In this document: positions 33,446 through 41,670 of the stretch, in pieces
How positions within the stretch are numbered: position 1 is the stretch's first letter
Layout of the letters: every line of letters begins with the position of its first letter
Origin: Clostridium_AT radicumherbarum
GTDB taxonomy: Bacteria; Bacillota; Clostridia; Clostridiales; Clostridiaceae
Assembly: GCF_045310525.1 (NCBI RefSeq)
Contig: NZ_JBJHZY010000002.1
Location: 620,001 to 684,000 of the forward strand
DNA length: 64,000 nucleotides
Direction of reading: 5' to 3'
Made by a program: the position numbers and the translations under genes
Notes under the pieces: generated by a model
The model's input: the letters and a program-made list of their open reading frames with translations, nothing else
Databases searched by the model: none
Told to the model about the DNA's origin: nothing

Positions 33446-34360
33446 ATGAAAAATGTAATTAAAAAAGTGCCAATACCACTAGCAGGGTTAATATTAGCAT
33501 TTGCTACAGTAGGTAACCTTGTTCAATCCTATGGAGCAGTTTACAGAAATATTTTCGGAAGTATAGCTGCTTTATTATTACTTCTACTTTTAATAAAGCT
33601 AGTAACTTACCCAAAGGACATAATTGAACATCTTCAAAATCCAATAGTAGCAAGCGTTTCGCCTACCTTTGCAATGGGTTTAATGATTTTATCCACATAT
33701 TTAAAACCTTATTTTCCAAAAGCAGCTTTTGGAATGTGGGTTATGGGTCTTATATTAAATATAATTTTAATTATCTATTTTACAAAAAAATTTATTTTCA
33801 ACTTTAATATACAAAGGCTTTTTCCAAGCTATTTTATAGTTTATGTCGGTATTGTAGCTGCAAGTGTAACTGCTCCAGCCTATAACCAAAATAGCATTGG
33901 ACAAGCAGTATTTTGGTTTGGTTTTGTGCTATACTTATTACTGCTTCCAATAGTAATATATAGGGTATTTGTAGTTAAGTCTATTCCTGAACCTGCTATG
34001 CCTACTATTGCTATAATGGCTGCTCCTGCAAGCCTTTGCCTTACTGGGTACCTAGCATGCTTTCAGGCTAAAGATTTCAGTATAGTGGTTTTCTTAGGTA
34101 TATTATCCTTTATAATGTTTCTTGGTGTGCTTTTGTATTTACCAAAACTCTTAAAGCTTAAATTTTATCCAAGCTTTTCTTCCTTTACTTTTCCACTTGC
34201 TATAAGTGCAGTTGCCATGAAACAAACTAATGCGTATTTACTAAAGCTTCATAAAACTTTATATTTATTAAATTATATAGTTAAATTTCAAGAGATACTG
34301 ACTATAGTGATTATTTTATATGTTTTAATTAAGTATTTACAATTTCTTTTTATTGAATAA
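33446..34360 (+). CDS. TDT-family (TehA/malate-type) transporter
   Basis: A 304-residue membrane protein with about ten helices, of the tellurite-resistance/dicarboxylate transporter family. Motifs PIPLAGLILAFATVGNL at the N-terminus and IPEPAMPTIAIMAAPASLCLTGYL near residue 180 are typical. Members carry C4-dicarboxylates, sulfite or anions related to them. Joined to the C-GCAxxG-C-C gene by a five-base gap, which hints at a sulfur or redox substrate (inference). Confidence 0.85.
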   Translation: MKNVIKKVPIPLAGLILAFATVGNLVQSYGAVYRNIFGSIAALLLLLLLIKLVTYPKDIIEHLQNPIVASVSPTFAMGLMILSTYLKPYFPKAAFGMWVMGLILNIILIIYFTKKFIFNFNIQRLFPSYFIVYVGIVAASVTAPAYNQNSIGQAVFWFGFVLYLLLLPIVIYRVFVVKSIPEPAMPTIAIMAAPASLCLTGYLACFQAKDFSIVVFLGILSFIMFLGVLLYLPKLLKLKFYPSFSSFTFPLAISAVAMKQTNAYLLKLHKTLYLLNYIVKFQEILTIVIILYVLIKYLQFLFIE

Positions 34361-34389
34361 TGTGACAGAGGGACGTTTCTTGTGGCTCA
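34361..34389. repeat. Dispersed GC-rich palindrome, copy 2
   Basis: Begins TGTGACAGAGGGACGTTTCT and ends TGTGGCTCA. It aligns base for base with copy 1 at 13046 (same order, about two thirds identical), with weakened pairing. It begins exactly after the TDT stop codon. Confidence 0.55.
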
Positions 34390-34427
34390 TCTAAATGTCA
34401 TGAAGACCTTTCCCTTAGAAATACGAG

Positions 34428-34467
34428 TGGCATCCATATGAGTAAGTAATAACTCATATGGATGCCA
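34428..34467. terminator. Perfect hairpin between convergent genes (CATCCATATGAGT family)
   Basis: A 16-bp perfect stem TGGCATCCATATGAGT/ACTCATATGGATGCCA with an eight-base loop, followed by a T-rich tract on the plus side. It separates the TDT transporter from the opposing gene at 34474. Its core is the same as in the hairpin after glpF; a half copy (ACATCCATATGAGTA) lies at about 24932. Confidence 0.8.
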
Positions 34468-34473
34468 TTATAT

Positions 34474-34800
34474 TTATTTTTTATTTAAGTCTTCAATAGC
34501 CTTTTTTATTTTGTCTGCATCTTTAACATAACTGGAGGCCTTTGTCCACAACTCTTTTGAAGGAATTATTCTTTCGATGGCCGTGTAGGATTGTTTTACT
34601 AAAGGAATGTTCACAAGATTTGTACTTTGAACGGACATTAGTATAAGCCAGCAAACTGCAAGAAAAGCTATTATTTTTATTACGCTGCTTATAACCTTTA
34701 TTAAAACATAAATAGCAATTATGGCGACTATTATTAAAATTATTGTATTAGTTGTTATATGAGGTAATTGTTGATTGATTAGATTATTCACATCTGGCAT
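34474..34800 (-). CDS. Hypothetical two-helix membrane protein
   Basis: A 108-residue protein. Two adjacent helices: NTIILIIVAIIAIYVLIKVI (about 18-37) and IIAFLAVCWLILMSVQS (about 43-59). The C-terminal 45 residues are charged and helical (ERIIPSKELWTKASSYVKDA). AAAGGAG precedes ATG. No family recognised. It ends at the shared hairpin. Confidence 0.65.
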   Translation of the reverse strand: MPDVNNLINQQLPHITTNTIILIIVAIIAIYVLIKVISSVIKIIAFLAVCWLILMSVQSTNLVNIPLVKQSYTAIERIIPSKELWTKASSYVKDADKIKKAIEDLNKK

Positions 34801-34939
34801 TTACTCATCTCCTTTTTGAGGCTCATAAAATATCATCATTTTTTCAATAGCTTGTTTACATTTCTTAGATTAACCTTGCTAAAACTATATAGATTTTTAA
34901 CAGCTATATACTAGATTTTCTTTATTAGTCTTCTAATTA

Positions 34940-35368
34940 TTATGGTCGAAATGGGTTATATTCCGTAAAACTGATAAATGTCCATTTAGGATTAGTTCCC
35001 CTTATACCATTGTACTTAAATCTTAAGTATAAAGGAAGTCCATCTATTAATTTGTTTGGTATTATTAAATCATCAAATTGTTTTTTAGTCAATTGAATTT
35101 TTATGTCATTATTATTAATTCCATTAATATCTACAGGTGCATTTTTCATGAGTATATAAAATTTATTTCCCTCTTGTACCTTTGTAACTTTCTCGTTATC
35201 AAATAAACCTAATGTATTTGTATCTACTCCTGATTTAGTATAGATTGTAACAACATATTCTCCCCCATATGTTGTACAATAATGAATAAGCATTGATAAA
35301 ATCAGTACGCCAATTAGTACAGCTGAAAGCTTTAATAATTTTTTAGATTTCCCCGTTTCCCCAAACAT
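34940..35368 (-). CDS. Hypothetical membrane-anchored protein
   Basis: A 142-residue protein: a charged start, one helix (LSAVLIGVLILSMLIHYC, about 12-30), then an extracytoplasmic beta-rich domain containing YVVTIYTKSGVDTNTLGLF and LPLYLRFKYNGIRGTNPKW. GGAGG six bases before 35368 decides against the first ATG at 35392. Probably exported. No family recognised. The next gene on this strand is 140 bases downstream. Confidence 0.65.
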   Translation of the reverse strand: MFGETGKSKKLLKLSAVLIGVLILSMLIHYCTTYGGEYVVTIYTKSGVDTNTLGLFDNEKVTKVQEGNKFYILMKNAPVDINGINNNDIKIQLTKKQFDDLIIPNKLIDGLPLYLRFKYNGIRGTNPKWTFISFTEYNPFRP

Positions 35369-35481
35369 AAAAACCTCCATAATAAGTGTCATATATTATA
35401 TTTTAACATGTCATTGAAATAATTACCAACTGCTTTACTATATAATTGCTTTTATTATAATACTGAAATATAGGCAAATGA

Positions 35482-35519
35482 AAACAGCAGTAATATCTTT
35501 TCTGATATTACTGCTGTTT
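35482..35519 (-). terminator. Hairpin downstream of the DUF3343 relic
   Basis: A perfect 16-bp stem (35482-35497 with 35504-35519). It lies about 50 bases after the stop of the DUF3343 relic and fits as the terminator of that former gene. Confidence 0.75.
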
Positions 35520-35528
35520 AAATCAGTA

Positions 35529-35565
35529 GGGACAGTCCCCAGTGATTCCAGTGATTCAGTGATTT
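35529..35565. repeat. GGGACAGTCCC palindrome with AGTGATTC repeats
   Basis: Perfect dyad GGGAC-A-GTCCC (35529-35539), then AGTGATTCC, AGTGATTC and AGTGATT in tandem. This GC-rich sequence resembles small dispersed repeats common in clostridial intergenic DNA. Confidence 0.5.
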
Positions 35566-35569
35566 TATG

Positions 35570-35743
35570 CTAAGCATAAAACTTTTTATATTGTTTTTCT
35601 AAGCTGTAAAAACCAATAATGCTTATTGCGTTGTCTTGTACAAGTTTCTTAATTGCCTCTTCATCCTCTTTATTATATTTGATGGAGACACCGCAGGGCA
35701 CAGTGAGTTCTCTTGGAGTAGGAACAATAACATATATCAGTGT
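35570..35743 (-). pseudogene. 5'-truncated DUF3343 gene
   Basis: The minus strand from a stop at 35744-35746 to the TAG at 35570-35572 reads VPTPRELTVPCGVSIKYN and ends LEKQYKKFYA. The PTPREL-x(3)-CG motif is the hallmark of DUF3343 proteins, putative sulfur/selenium carriers of about 75-85 residues. The N-terminal strand and any start codon are missing. Opposite-strand coding-like sequence (VLRDESDFGGLIGYIGI, ending near 35876) begins at the break, so two damaged genes seem to have been joined here. Confidence 0.65.
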
Positions 35744-35914
35744 TTATGTGTTAAGAGATGAAAGTGATTTTGGTGGTTTAATTGGTTATATTGGCATTGA
35801 TTATTCCTGGGATGGTAAAATGTATAAACCAAAAACACTAGTATTTAACCCCACTATACCCCCATCACCCTTATAAAAGATTTCATAGAAATTTGTTAAG
35901 AGAATTATGTACAT

Positions 35915-35946
35915 CAAAAAAGCTGAAGTCATTAGTGACTTCAGCT
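35915..35946 (-). terminator. Intrinsic terminator of the Dabb gene
   Basis: Perfect 11-bp stem AGCTGAAGTCA/TGACTTCAGCT, four-base loop; six T residues on the minus side. Confidence 0.9.
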
Positions 35947-35972
35947 CTATTTAGTGTCAAAGTATGTAAAGA

Positions 35973-36263
35973 TTAAACCTCAAAATCCACAGCTGCTGAG
36001 CCTTCAAGCATTGGCTTAAGCTTTGCAAGCACCTCATTAACATGATAAGGATGAACTTGATATTTATCCATATCCTCTTGATTATCAAATCTAGTAATAA
36101 GAGCTAAATCATAGGAACGGCCAGTATGAAGAAGATCCACGCCAACTTCCAGCTCTTTAAGCTCTGGAATTTTCCCTTCCATGGCAAGCAAAATCTTCTT
36201 TCCTTCTTCTGCATGCTGCAATTTTGGTTCAGTAAATTTAAAAAATACAATATGAGTAAACAT
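35973..36263 (-). CDS. Dabb-family (stress-responsive A/B barrel) protein
   Basis: A 96-residue dimeric alpha/beta barrel protein. It starts MFTHIVFFKFTEP, and the core GVDLLHTGRSYDLALITRFD followed by YQVHPYHVNEVL is the Dabb signature. The role is unknown in bacteria; plant relatives respond to stress or act in polyketide cyclisation. It lies 38 bases downstream of the ytoI-like gene and may be cotranscribed. GGAGGG precedes ATG. Confidence 0.88.
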   Translation of the reverse strand: MFTHIVFFKFTEPKLQHAEEGKKILLAMEGKIPELKELEVGVDLLHTGRSYDLALITRFDNQEDMDKYQVHPYHVNEVLAKLKPMLEGSAAVDFEV

Positions 36264-36301
36264 TGTTTCCCTCCTTAGTGAATCTATAATTTATATTTCC
36301 C

Positions 36302-37609
36302 CTACTTCCTCAGCACCTTAGCTGACAGCAGTGCCTTTCCAACGAGCTCGCTTTTGTTGTCCAGCATGGTGATTTCAACCTTGCAGAAACTTCTTCCCAT
36401 ATCAATGATTTCAGAGAAGATCTCGATGTGACTGTCTATTTGTACTGGCTTAACAAAATATGTAGAAATGCTGTCTACAGAAATATTTATATTGTTTCTT
36501 TGTCTCAAATTCATAATTCCCATGGTGGATAACAGCATATTTAAAGCGCTCCAAGAGGCAGTTCCTATTGGATCAAGCATTTCTGGAATTATCTTTCCCC
36601 AAAAATGCATTTTTCCCTCACTGTCTTCAAACTGGAAATTTTTAAGTACTAAATCTTCAATTGTTTCTCCAACTTGAGGCTGTCTTGAAATGTACTGAAG
36701 GGCTTTAATGACATCATGTCTGCTTACTACTCCAATAAGCCTTCTTCCATCCACTACAGGACAAAGTTCAATACCCTCCCAGCCCATAATGTGTGCAGTA
36801 TAAGCAGCTGTAGTTTTTGTTGTTACATTGATTATTTGCTTTGTCATGTATTTACTAACAAGGTCATCATCATTAGCAGCATTAATTGGCATATCCTTTA
36901 AAGTAATAATTCCTACTACCTTCATTTCTGAATCTACCACTGGATAACGTTCATGTTTTGTTTCAGTTATGAGGCCCTTCCAATGGGAGACCAAATCTGT
37001 ATCTCTTAAAAATATAGGATCTGTTATCATAATATCTTCTACTAAAATAATATCCTTCTTTATTAAGCTCTCAGAAATGGCTTTATTAATCATACTTGCA
37101 ATGGTAAAGGTATCATAGGAGGAGGAGATTATAGGAAGGCATTTTTCATTTGCTAGCCTTTTAACTTCCTCACTGCAGCCAAAGCCTCCTGTAATAAGCA
37201 CTGCACATTCATTTTCAAGAGCAAGCTTTTGAACCTTTTCTCTGTTTCCCACAATAACAAGGCAGTTTGGGCTAATATATTTTGTTATAGCATCTAGAGT
37301 CATGGCTCCAATGATGAACTTGCTTAAGGTCTTGTGAATACCGTCTTTTCCACCAAGCAGGGAACCGTCAATAATATTAATTACTTCCCCGTAGGTTAAT
37401 GCCTCTATGCTTTTCTTTTCAACCTTCTCAATTCTCACTGTGCCTACTCTTGGTATAGTTGTTACTATTCCTAGTGCATCACAATCTTTAATGGCACGAT
37501 AAGCAGTACCGTCACTTACCCCCAAGGCATTAGCTATGCTTCTGACTGAGATTTTATTTCCAACCTCTAATGAAAGTATATACTTAATTATATCCTCATG
37601 CTTTGACAT
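36302..37609 (-). CDS. ytoI: YtoI-like regulator: HTH, DRTGG, two CBS, hot-dog domain
   Basis: A 435-residue multi-domain protein. Residues 1-60: winged helix (VRSIANALGVSDGTAYRAIK). Residues 70-180: DRTGG-type domain (CAVLITGGFGCSEEVKRLAN). Residues 190-305: CBS pair, which binds adenine nucleotides (VVGIITLKDMP, LIGVVSRHDVI). Residues 320-435: thioesterase-like hot-dog domain. This order is that of Bacillus YtoI, of unknown function. It probably senses a nucleotide or CoA compound and binds DNA. It starts five bases after the whiA stop, so it belongs to that operon. Confidence 0.88.
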   Translation of the reverse strand: MSKHEDIIKYILSLEVGNKISVRSIANALGVSDGTAYRAIKDCDALGIVTTIPRVGTVRIEKVEKKSIEALTYGEVINIIDGSLLGGKDGIHKTLSKFIIGAMTLDAITKYISPNCLVIVGNREKVQKLALENECAVLITGGFGCSEEVKRLANEKCLPIISSSYDTFTIASMINKAISESLIKKDIILVEDIMITDPIFLRDTDLVSHWKGLITETKHERYPVVDSEMKVVGIITLKDMPINAANDDDLVSKYMTKQIINVTTKTTAAYTAHIMGWEGIELCPVVDGRRLIGVVSRHDVIKALQYISRQPQVGETIEDLVLKNFQFEDSEGKMHFWGKIIPEMLDPIGTASWSALNMLLSTMGIMNLRQRNNINISVDSISTYFVKPVQIDSHIEIFSEIIDMGRSFCKVEITMLDNKSELVGKALLSAKVLRK

Positions 37610-37614
37610 AATAA

Positions 37615-38568
37615 TTACCTTCCCTCTCTCCTTAGTTCCTCTGCAATTTTCTCTATTTTTCTAAGTCTATGATTTACTCCAGATTTTCCAACTGGTGGAT
37701 TTAATAATTCTCCTAATTCCTTTAAAGACTCATCAGGAAAGCTAAGCCTTAGCTCAGCTATTTCTCTTAAATTTTTAGGAAGTCTTTGAAGCCCTAGTTC
37801 CTTTTCAATTAATTTTATGCTTTCTACTTGTCTTACTGCTGCATTTACAGTTTTGCTTAAATTAGCTGTTTCGCAGTTTACAAGCCTGTTTACATTATTT
37901 CTCATTTCCTTCATTATTCTAACATTTTCTAGTTCAAGCAGGGATGTATGTGCTCCGATAATATTAAGAAGATCAATTATTTGCTCTCCTTCCTTAATAT
38001 AAACTACATAGCTTCCTTTTCTTTGAATAACCTTAGAAAAAAGTCCGTAGGTGTTAATGACTGCTGAAAGCTGCTCTGCATAATCAATATTATGCGTTAC
38101 AAATTCAAGGTGATAGGTCTTTTCTGGATTGCTTATACTTCCGCCTCCTAAAAAAGCACCTCTAATATATGCCTTTTTAGTACTGTCTTTTGAAATAAAA
38201 TCCTTTGGAATCTCATAATCTAAGGATATTATTCCTTCTGTTTTACTTAAAACCCCTACTTCCTTTAGTAGATCCCTTACACCCATTTCCTCGGTAATAA
38301 TAACCATATATATATTATTCTTCTTGAAGGAATTGCTTCTTTTTACAAAGAGATTTGTGTGTATATTAAAAAATTGCTTTAAGAGTTTAAATACTCTTCT
38401 AGCTATAGATGGATTTTCGGTAGAAATTCTAAAGCTAAGCTGTTTACTGCCTCCAAGGGATAAGGTGCCGCTTACCTTCATTATTGCTGAAAGCTCTGCT
38501 CTAGCTTCATTTTTAGTTATGTTTCCAATTCTACAAATCTCACCTTTCACTTTCGCTGAAAATGACAT
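37615..38568 (-). CDS. whiA: WhiA, sporulation/division-linked DNA-binding protein
   Basis: A 317-residue protein. The N-terminal LAGLIDADG-like fold (residues 1-200; YIRGAFLGGGSISNPEKTYHLE) has lost nuclease residues; the C-terminal helix-turn-helix contains LRLSFPDESLKELGELLNPP and KSGVNHRLRKI. In Firmicutes WhiA acts in cell division and chromosome segregation. It is the third gene of rapZ-yvcK-whiA. A perfect 17-bp hairpin separates it from yvcK, which suggests partial transcript termination between them. Confidence 0.95.
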   Translation of the reverse strand: MSFSAKVKGEICRIGNITKNEARAELSAIMKVSGTLSLGGSKQLSFRISTENPSIARRVFKLLKQFFNIHTNLFVKRSNSFKKNNIYMVIITEEMGVRDLLKEVGVLSKTEGIISLDYEIPKDFISKDSTKKAYIRGAFLGGGSISNPEKTYHLEFVTHNIDYAEQLSAVINTYGLFSKVIQRKGSYVVYIKEGEQIIDLLNIIGAHTSLLELENVRIMKEMRNNVNRLVNCETANLSKTVNAAVRQVESIKLIEKELGLQRLPKNLREIAELRLSFPDESLKELGELLNPPVGKSGVNHRLRKIEKIAEELRREGR

Positions 38569-38614
38569 AATTCTGCTCCTTTAAGTAACTATTAAGTTTC
38601 ATGAACATTAAACA

Positions 38615-38656
38615 ATGAATTAAAATATCAGTAATCTAGCTGATATTTTAATTCAT
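38615..38656 (-). terminator. Hairpin between yvcK and whiA
   Basis: Perfect 17-bp stem (38615-38631 with 38640-38656), eight-base loop. The T run is poor, so it could be a processing site or partial terminator. Confidence 0.7.
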
Positions 38657-38679
38657 GAGTTAATTATAAAGCATAAGTT

Positions 38680-40020
38680 TTAATGATATTTAATTCCCTT
38701 TGATTCCTTTAATCTTTCAGATAGATAGAAGTATTCTATAATCTTCTTCTTATCAGATAATAACTGCTTTTCCATTATGGTTTCTATTAATATCCCTGCT
38801 AATTTCTCTGAATCATGTCTAATTAGTCCATTGTGTACCTTTATAAGATCTCCTCCAATAATCTTAACATTTAAGGCAGCAATCTCCTTTTCATCAAGAT
38901 TAACTAAGGTTGAACCCTCTTCAAGATATTTTTTCTCTAATTCTTTATTGATTCTACCATTGTTTACAATTACATAATCCACCATATCACTACTAGTATG
39001 CTTAAATATAGCCTTTAAGTGGTCTTGTACACTAAAATTATCTGTTTCTCCTGGCTGAGTCATTATATTAGAAACGTATATTTTCAAGGCCTTTGTCCTC
39101 TGTACAGCTCTTCCAATATCATCTATTAATAGATTTGGTATAACGCTTGTATAAAGGCTTCCTGGTCCAAGAATAATTGCATCAGCATCTTTTATAGCCT
39201 GCAGAGATTCATAAAGAGCTCTTGCATTAGAAGGCTCTAAAAATATTTTATCTATGGGGCTGTTATTTTCTAGTGCAGCCACAGGTATTTTTGATTCACC
39301 TTCAATTATTTCACCATTTTTAAGCTTTGCCTTAAGCATAACATTATCTAAGGTAACTGGAAGCACCTTACCTGTAACCGCTAAAACTGAACTCATCTTC
39401 TGGACAGCCTGTTCAAAATTAGAAGAAATTCCATCCATGGCAGCGAGAAACAAGTTCCCAAAGCTTTGGTTTTCAAGCCTGCCCCCAGTAAATCTATATT
39501 GAAGCAGCTCTTCCATTAAAGGCTCTGTATCTGCAAGTGCAAGAATACAGTTTCTTATGTCACCAGGAGGAAGTATTCCTAAATCCTCTCTTAGATCCCC
39601 GGAGCCGCCGCCATCATCTGCCACTGTAACAATAGCAGTAATATTACTTGTATAATACTTAAGACCTCTAAGCATAGTAGAAAGCCCAGTTCCTCCACCG
39701 ATTGCAACGATCTTAGGTCCTTTAACTAATAGTCTTTTTTCATAAATTAAATTTTCAAGTTTTCTAGAATCCAAAGATACATTAATATAACCCCTGTTAA
39801 TTAAGAAAATAAAAGATTTCATTCCTTGGGAAACCGCTAAATATAGAATAAAAGCACCTGCAACCATTAAGAAAACATAGAAAGCTATATAATAAAAGCT
39901 ATAGAACTTATGTTGAATCCACTCCACAAGTCCGAAGGCTATCATTAATATTCCTAGAGCTCCAAACATAACCCATCTTTTAACCTTAATTCCAGGCTTA
40001 AGCCAGTCAATAAACCTCAT
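38680..40020 (-). CDS. yvcK: YvcK/GlmR UDP-GlcNAc-binding regulator
   Basis: A 446-residue protein. Two N-terminal membrane helices (residues 15-80; MFGALGILMIAFGLVEW and FYVFLMVAGAFILYLA) are followed by the CofD-like Rossmann domain starting KIVAIGGGTGLSTMLRGLK at about 103, then ADDGGGSGDLREDLGILPPGDIRN. In B. subtilis it binds UDP-GlcNAc and stimulates GlmS, so it controls cell-wall precursor supply. Membrane-anchored versions are known in clostridia. Its ATG overlaps the rapZ stop by four bases. Confidence 0.93.
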   Translation of the reverse strand: MRFIDWLKPGIKVKRWVMFGALGILMIAFGLVEWIQHKFYSFYYIAFYVFLMVAGAFILYLAVSQGMKSFIFLINRGYINVSLDSRKLENLIYEKRLLVKGPKIVAIGGGTGLSTMLRGLKYYTSNITAIVTVADDGGGSGDLREDLGILPPGDIRNCILALADTEPLMEELLQYRFTGGRLENQSFGNLFLAAMDGISSNFEQAVQKMSSVLAVTGKVLPVTLDNVMLKAKLKNGEIIEGESKIPVAALENNSPIDKIFLEPSNARALYESLQAIKDADAIILGPGSLYTSVIPNLLIDDIGRAVQRTKALKIYVSNIMTQPGETDNFSVQDHLKAIFKHTSSDMVDYVIVNNGRINKELEKKYLEEGSTLVNLDEKEIAALNVKIIGGDLIKVHNGLIRHDSEKLAGILIETIMEKQLLSDKKKIIEYFYLSERLKESKGIKYH

Positions 40021-40901
40021 AGCTTCATTCCACCTCTGTTAATATCTTCATTAATATCTCTATGGTCAATGGTTACCTTATGCTCCTTTTCTTTAAGCCT
40101 ATTATATACTTCATTAGCTATGGCTACTGATCTATGCCTGCCGCCTGTACAGCCAATTGAAATAATAAGCTGTCTTTTACCTTCCTTTAAATAGTTTGGT
40201 ATGAGAAATTCCACCATATCCTGCAGCTTATTAATGAAGCTATTTGTAACCTCAAAGCTAAACACGTAATCCCTAACTTCCTTGTCATTTCCTGAAAACA
40301 CCTTAAGATCAGGTATATAAAAGGGATTAGGCAAAAATCTAACATCAAAAACCAAATCTGAATCCACCGGGATTCCGTACTTAAATCCAAAAGAAAGCAC
40401 AGTGATCATAAGCTCATTTTCAATCTGCCCTTCCTCAGAATATATAGAAGTAAGCTTTTCTCTAAGCTCTCTAGTAGCAAGCTTTGTTGTATCAATAATA
40501 TTATTAGCCCTATCTTTAACTTCCTTAAGCCTGTTTCTCTCCTTAATAATGCCATTAAGAATTCTTCCATCTGGTGCTAAAGGATGCTTTCTTCTAGATT
40601 CCTTAAATCTTTTAATGATTGTTTCATCGCTTGCATCTAAAAATAATATTTCATAGCTTAAGTCCTGTTCCTTCAAATAATTTAAGCTTACGAATAAATC
40701 ATCAAAGAATTGCCCGCCTCTAATATCTATAACTAATGCAATTTTATCAATTTTGCCTTCAGTTTGATAACATGCTTCTGCAAACTTCGGTATTAAGGTA
40801 GCAGGTAAATTATCAACGCAAAAGTACCCTAAATCTTCTAAACATCTAATAGCTTGTGTTTTACCAGCACCTGATAGTCCTGTTACTATTACAAAACGCA
40901 T
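40017..40901 (-). CDS. rapZ: RapZ/YvcJ nucleotide-binding protein
   Basis: A 294-residue P-loop protein. Walker A GLSGAGKT at residues 8-15; the C-terminal domain carries SIGCTGGRHRSVAIANEVY. RapZ in E. coli is an RNase adaptor for glmZ RNA; the Firmicute form YvcJ hydrolyses GTP and is linked to competence and to yvcK. First gene of the block, TTGGAGGT before ATG, overlapping yvcK by four bases. Confidence 0.93.
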   Translation of the reverse strand: MRFVIVTGLSGAGKTQAIRCLEDLGYFCVDNLPATLIPKFAEACYQTEGKIDKIALVIDIRGGQFFDDLFVSLNYLKEQDLSYEILFLDASDETIIKRFKESRRKHPLAPDGRILNGIIKERNRLKEVKDRANNIIDTTKLATRELREKLTSIYSEEGQIENELMITVLSFGFKYGIPVDSDLVFDVRFLPNPFYIPDLKVFSGNDKEVRDYVFSFEVTNSFINKLQDMVEFLIPNYLKEGKRQLIISIGCTGGRHRSVAIANEVYNRLKEKEHKVTIDHRDINEDINRGGMKL

Positions 40902-41046
40902 AACTTACCTCCAAATATATAAGAATAAAAATTAAGTCTCTATTATACTATTTAATTATTTGTTTATTAGTACAGTTTTATTATTAAATTATAACACAAA
41001 TTAGTACATAGTTTAATTATTATAATTTAAATATATTCTTATAATA

Positions 41047-41490
41047 TTAAGCTTTAACCTCTTTACATTTATCTTCTTTTAACCGATTTTCTTCATTAAC
41101 TGATAATATCTTAACTACATACATCACAATAGTAGCTATAGCAGATATTATAAATGTCAATGACCATATATAATTGAGTCCAAAACTATCTATGAACTTT
41201 CCGGCTAGGGATGTGCCAAGGGCACCTCCAATACTCCAGCTTAACCCTCCAACTGCGTTAAAGCTTGCTCTATAGTTACTTGGGCTATTATTTGATATAT
41301 AAACTCCAAAACTAGTAGTTACTAATATTTCACCAATTGTCCAAATTACAGTGGATAATATAAATAAAGCGAAATTATGTATAATTCCTATCATACCAAA
41401 TCCAACAGCATAAAGTATTCCCGCAATAATTATCTTTGTAAGAGCATGAAACTTGTGAGTTAAACTAGTTATTGTTAAATATAAATACTT
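41047..41490 (-). pseudogene. N-terminally truncated MFS transporter
   Basis: The frame is open from a stop at 41491-41493 to 41047 and encodes the last third of a major facilitator protein: LTKIIIAGILYAVGFGMIGI, IWTIGEILVTTSFGVYI and SWSIGGALGTSLAGKFID. It contains about four helices and a charged tail. The first in-frame ATG (41394) is inside a helix and lacks a ribosome site, and no upstream part exists in any frame. It is a deletion remnant beside an intact MFS gene of a different subfamily. Confidence 0.75.
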
Positions 41491-41583
41491 TTAGGAAGCC
41501 CCCTATAAGTTTTAAAAATTTTGAGCATGGATATTCCCCCTCTTCACATGGTAATTTTATCATATTAATAAAGTAGAATAAAT

Positions 41584-41617
41584 AAAAAAGTCCAAGTTCC
41601 CTTATAGGAAACTTGGA
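41584..41617 (-). terminator. Intrinsic terminator of the large MFS gene
   Basis: ATCCAAGTTTCC/GGGAACTTGGA-type stem, then six T residues on the minus strand. Confidence 0.85.
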
Positions 41618-41670
41618 TATTTAATTAAATTATCTCAGATTAAGTTATATCGCTTATTAAGAGGTGGCTG

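Noticed and set aside
35619..35876. 85-codon plus-strand frame
   Set aside because: Its first half is antisense to the DUF3343 relic; only the part after about 35740 looks protein-like, so it is treated as a junction remnant and not a gene.
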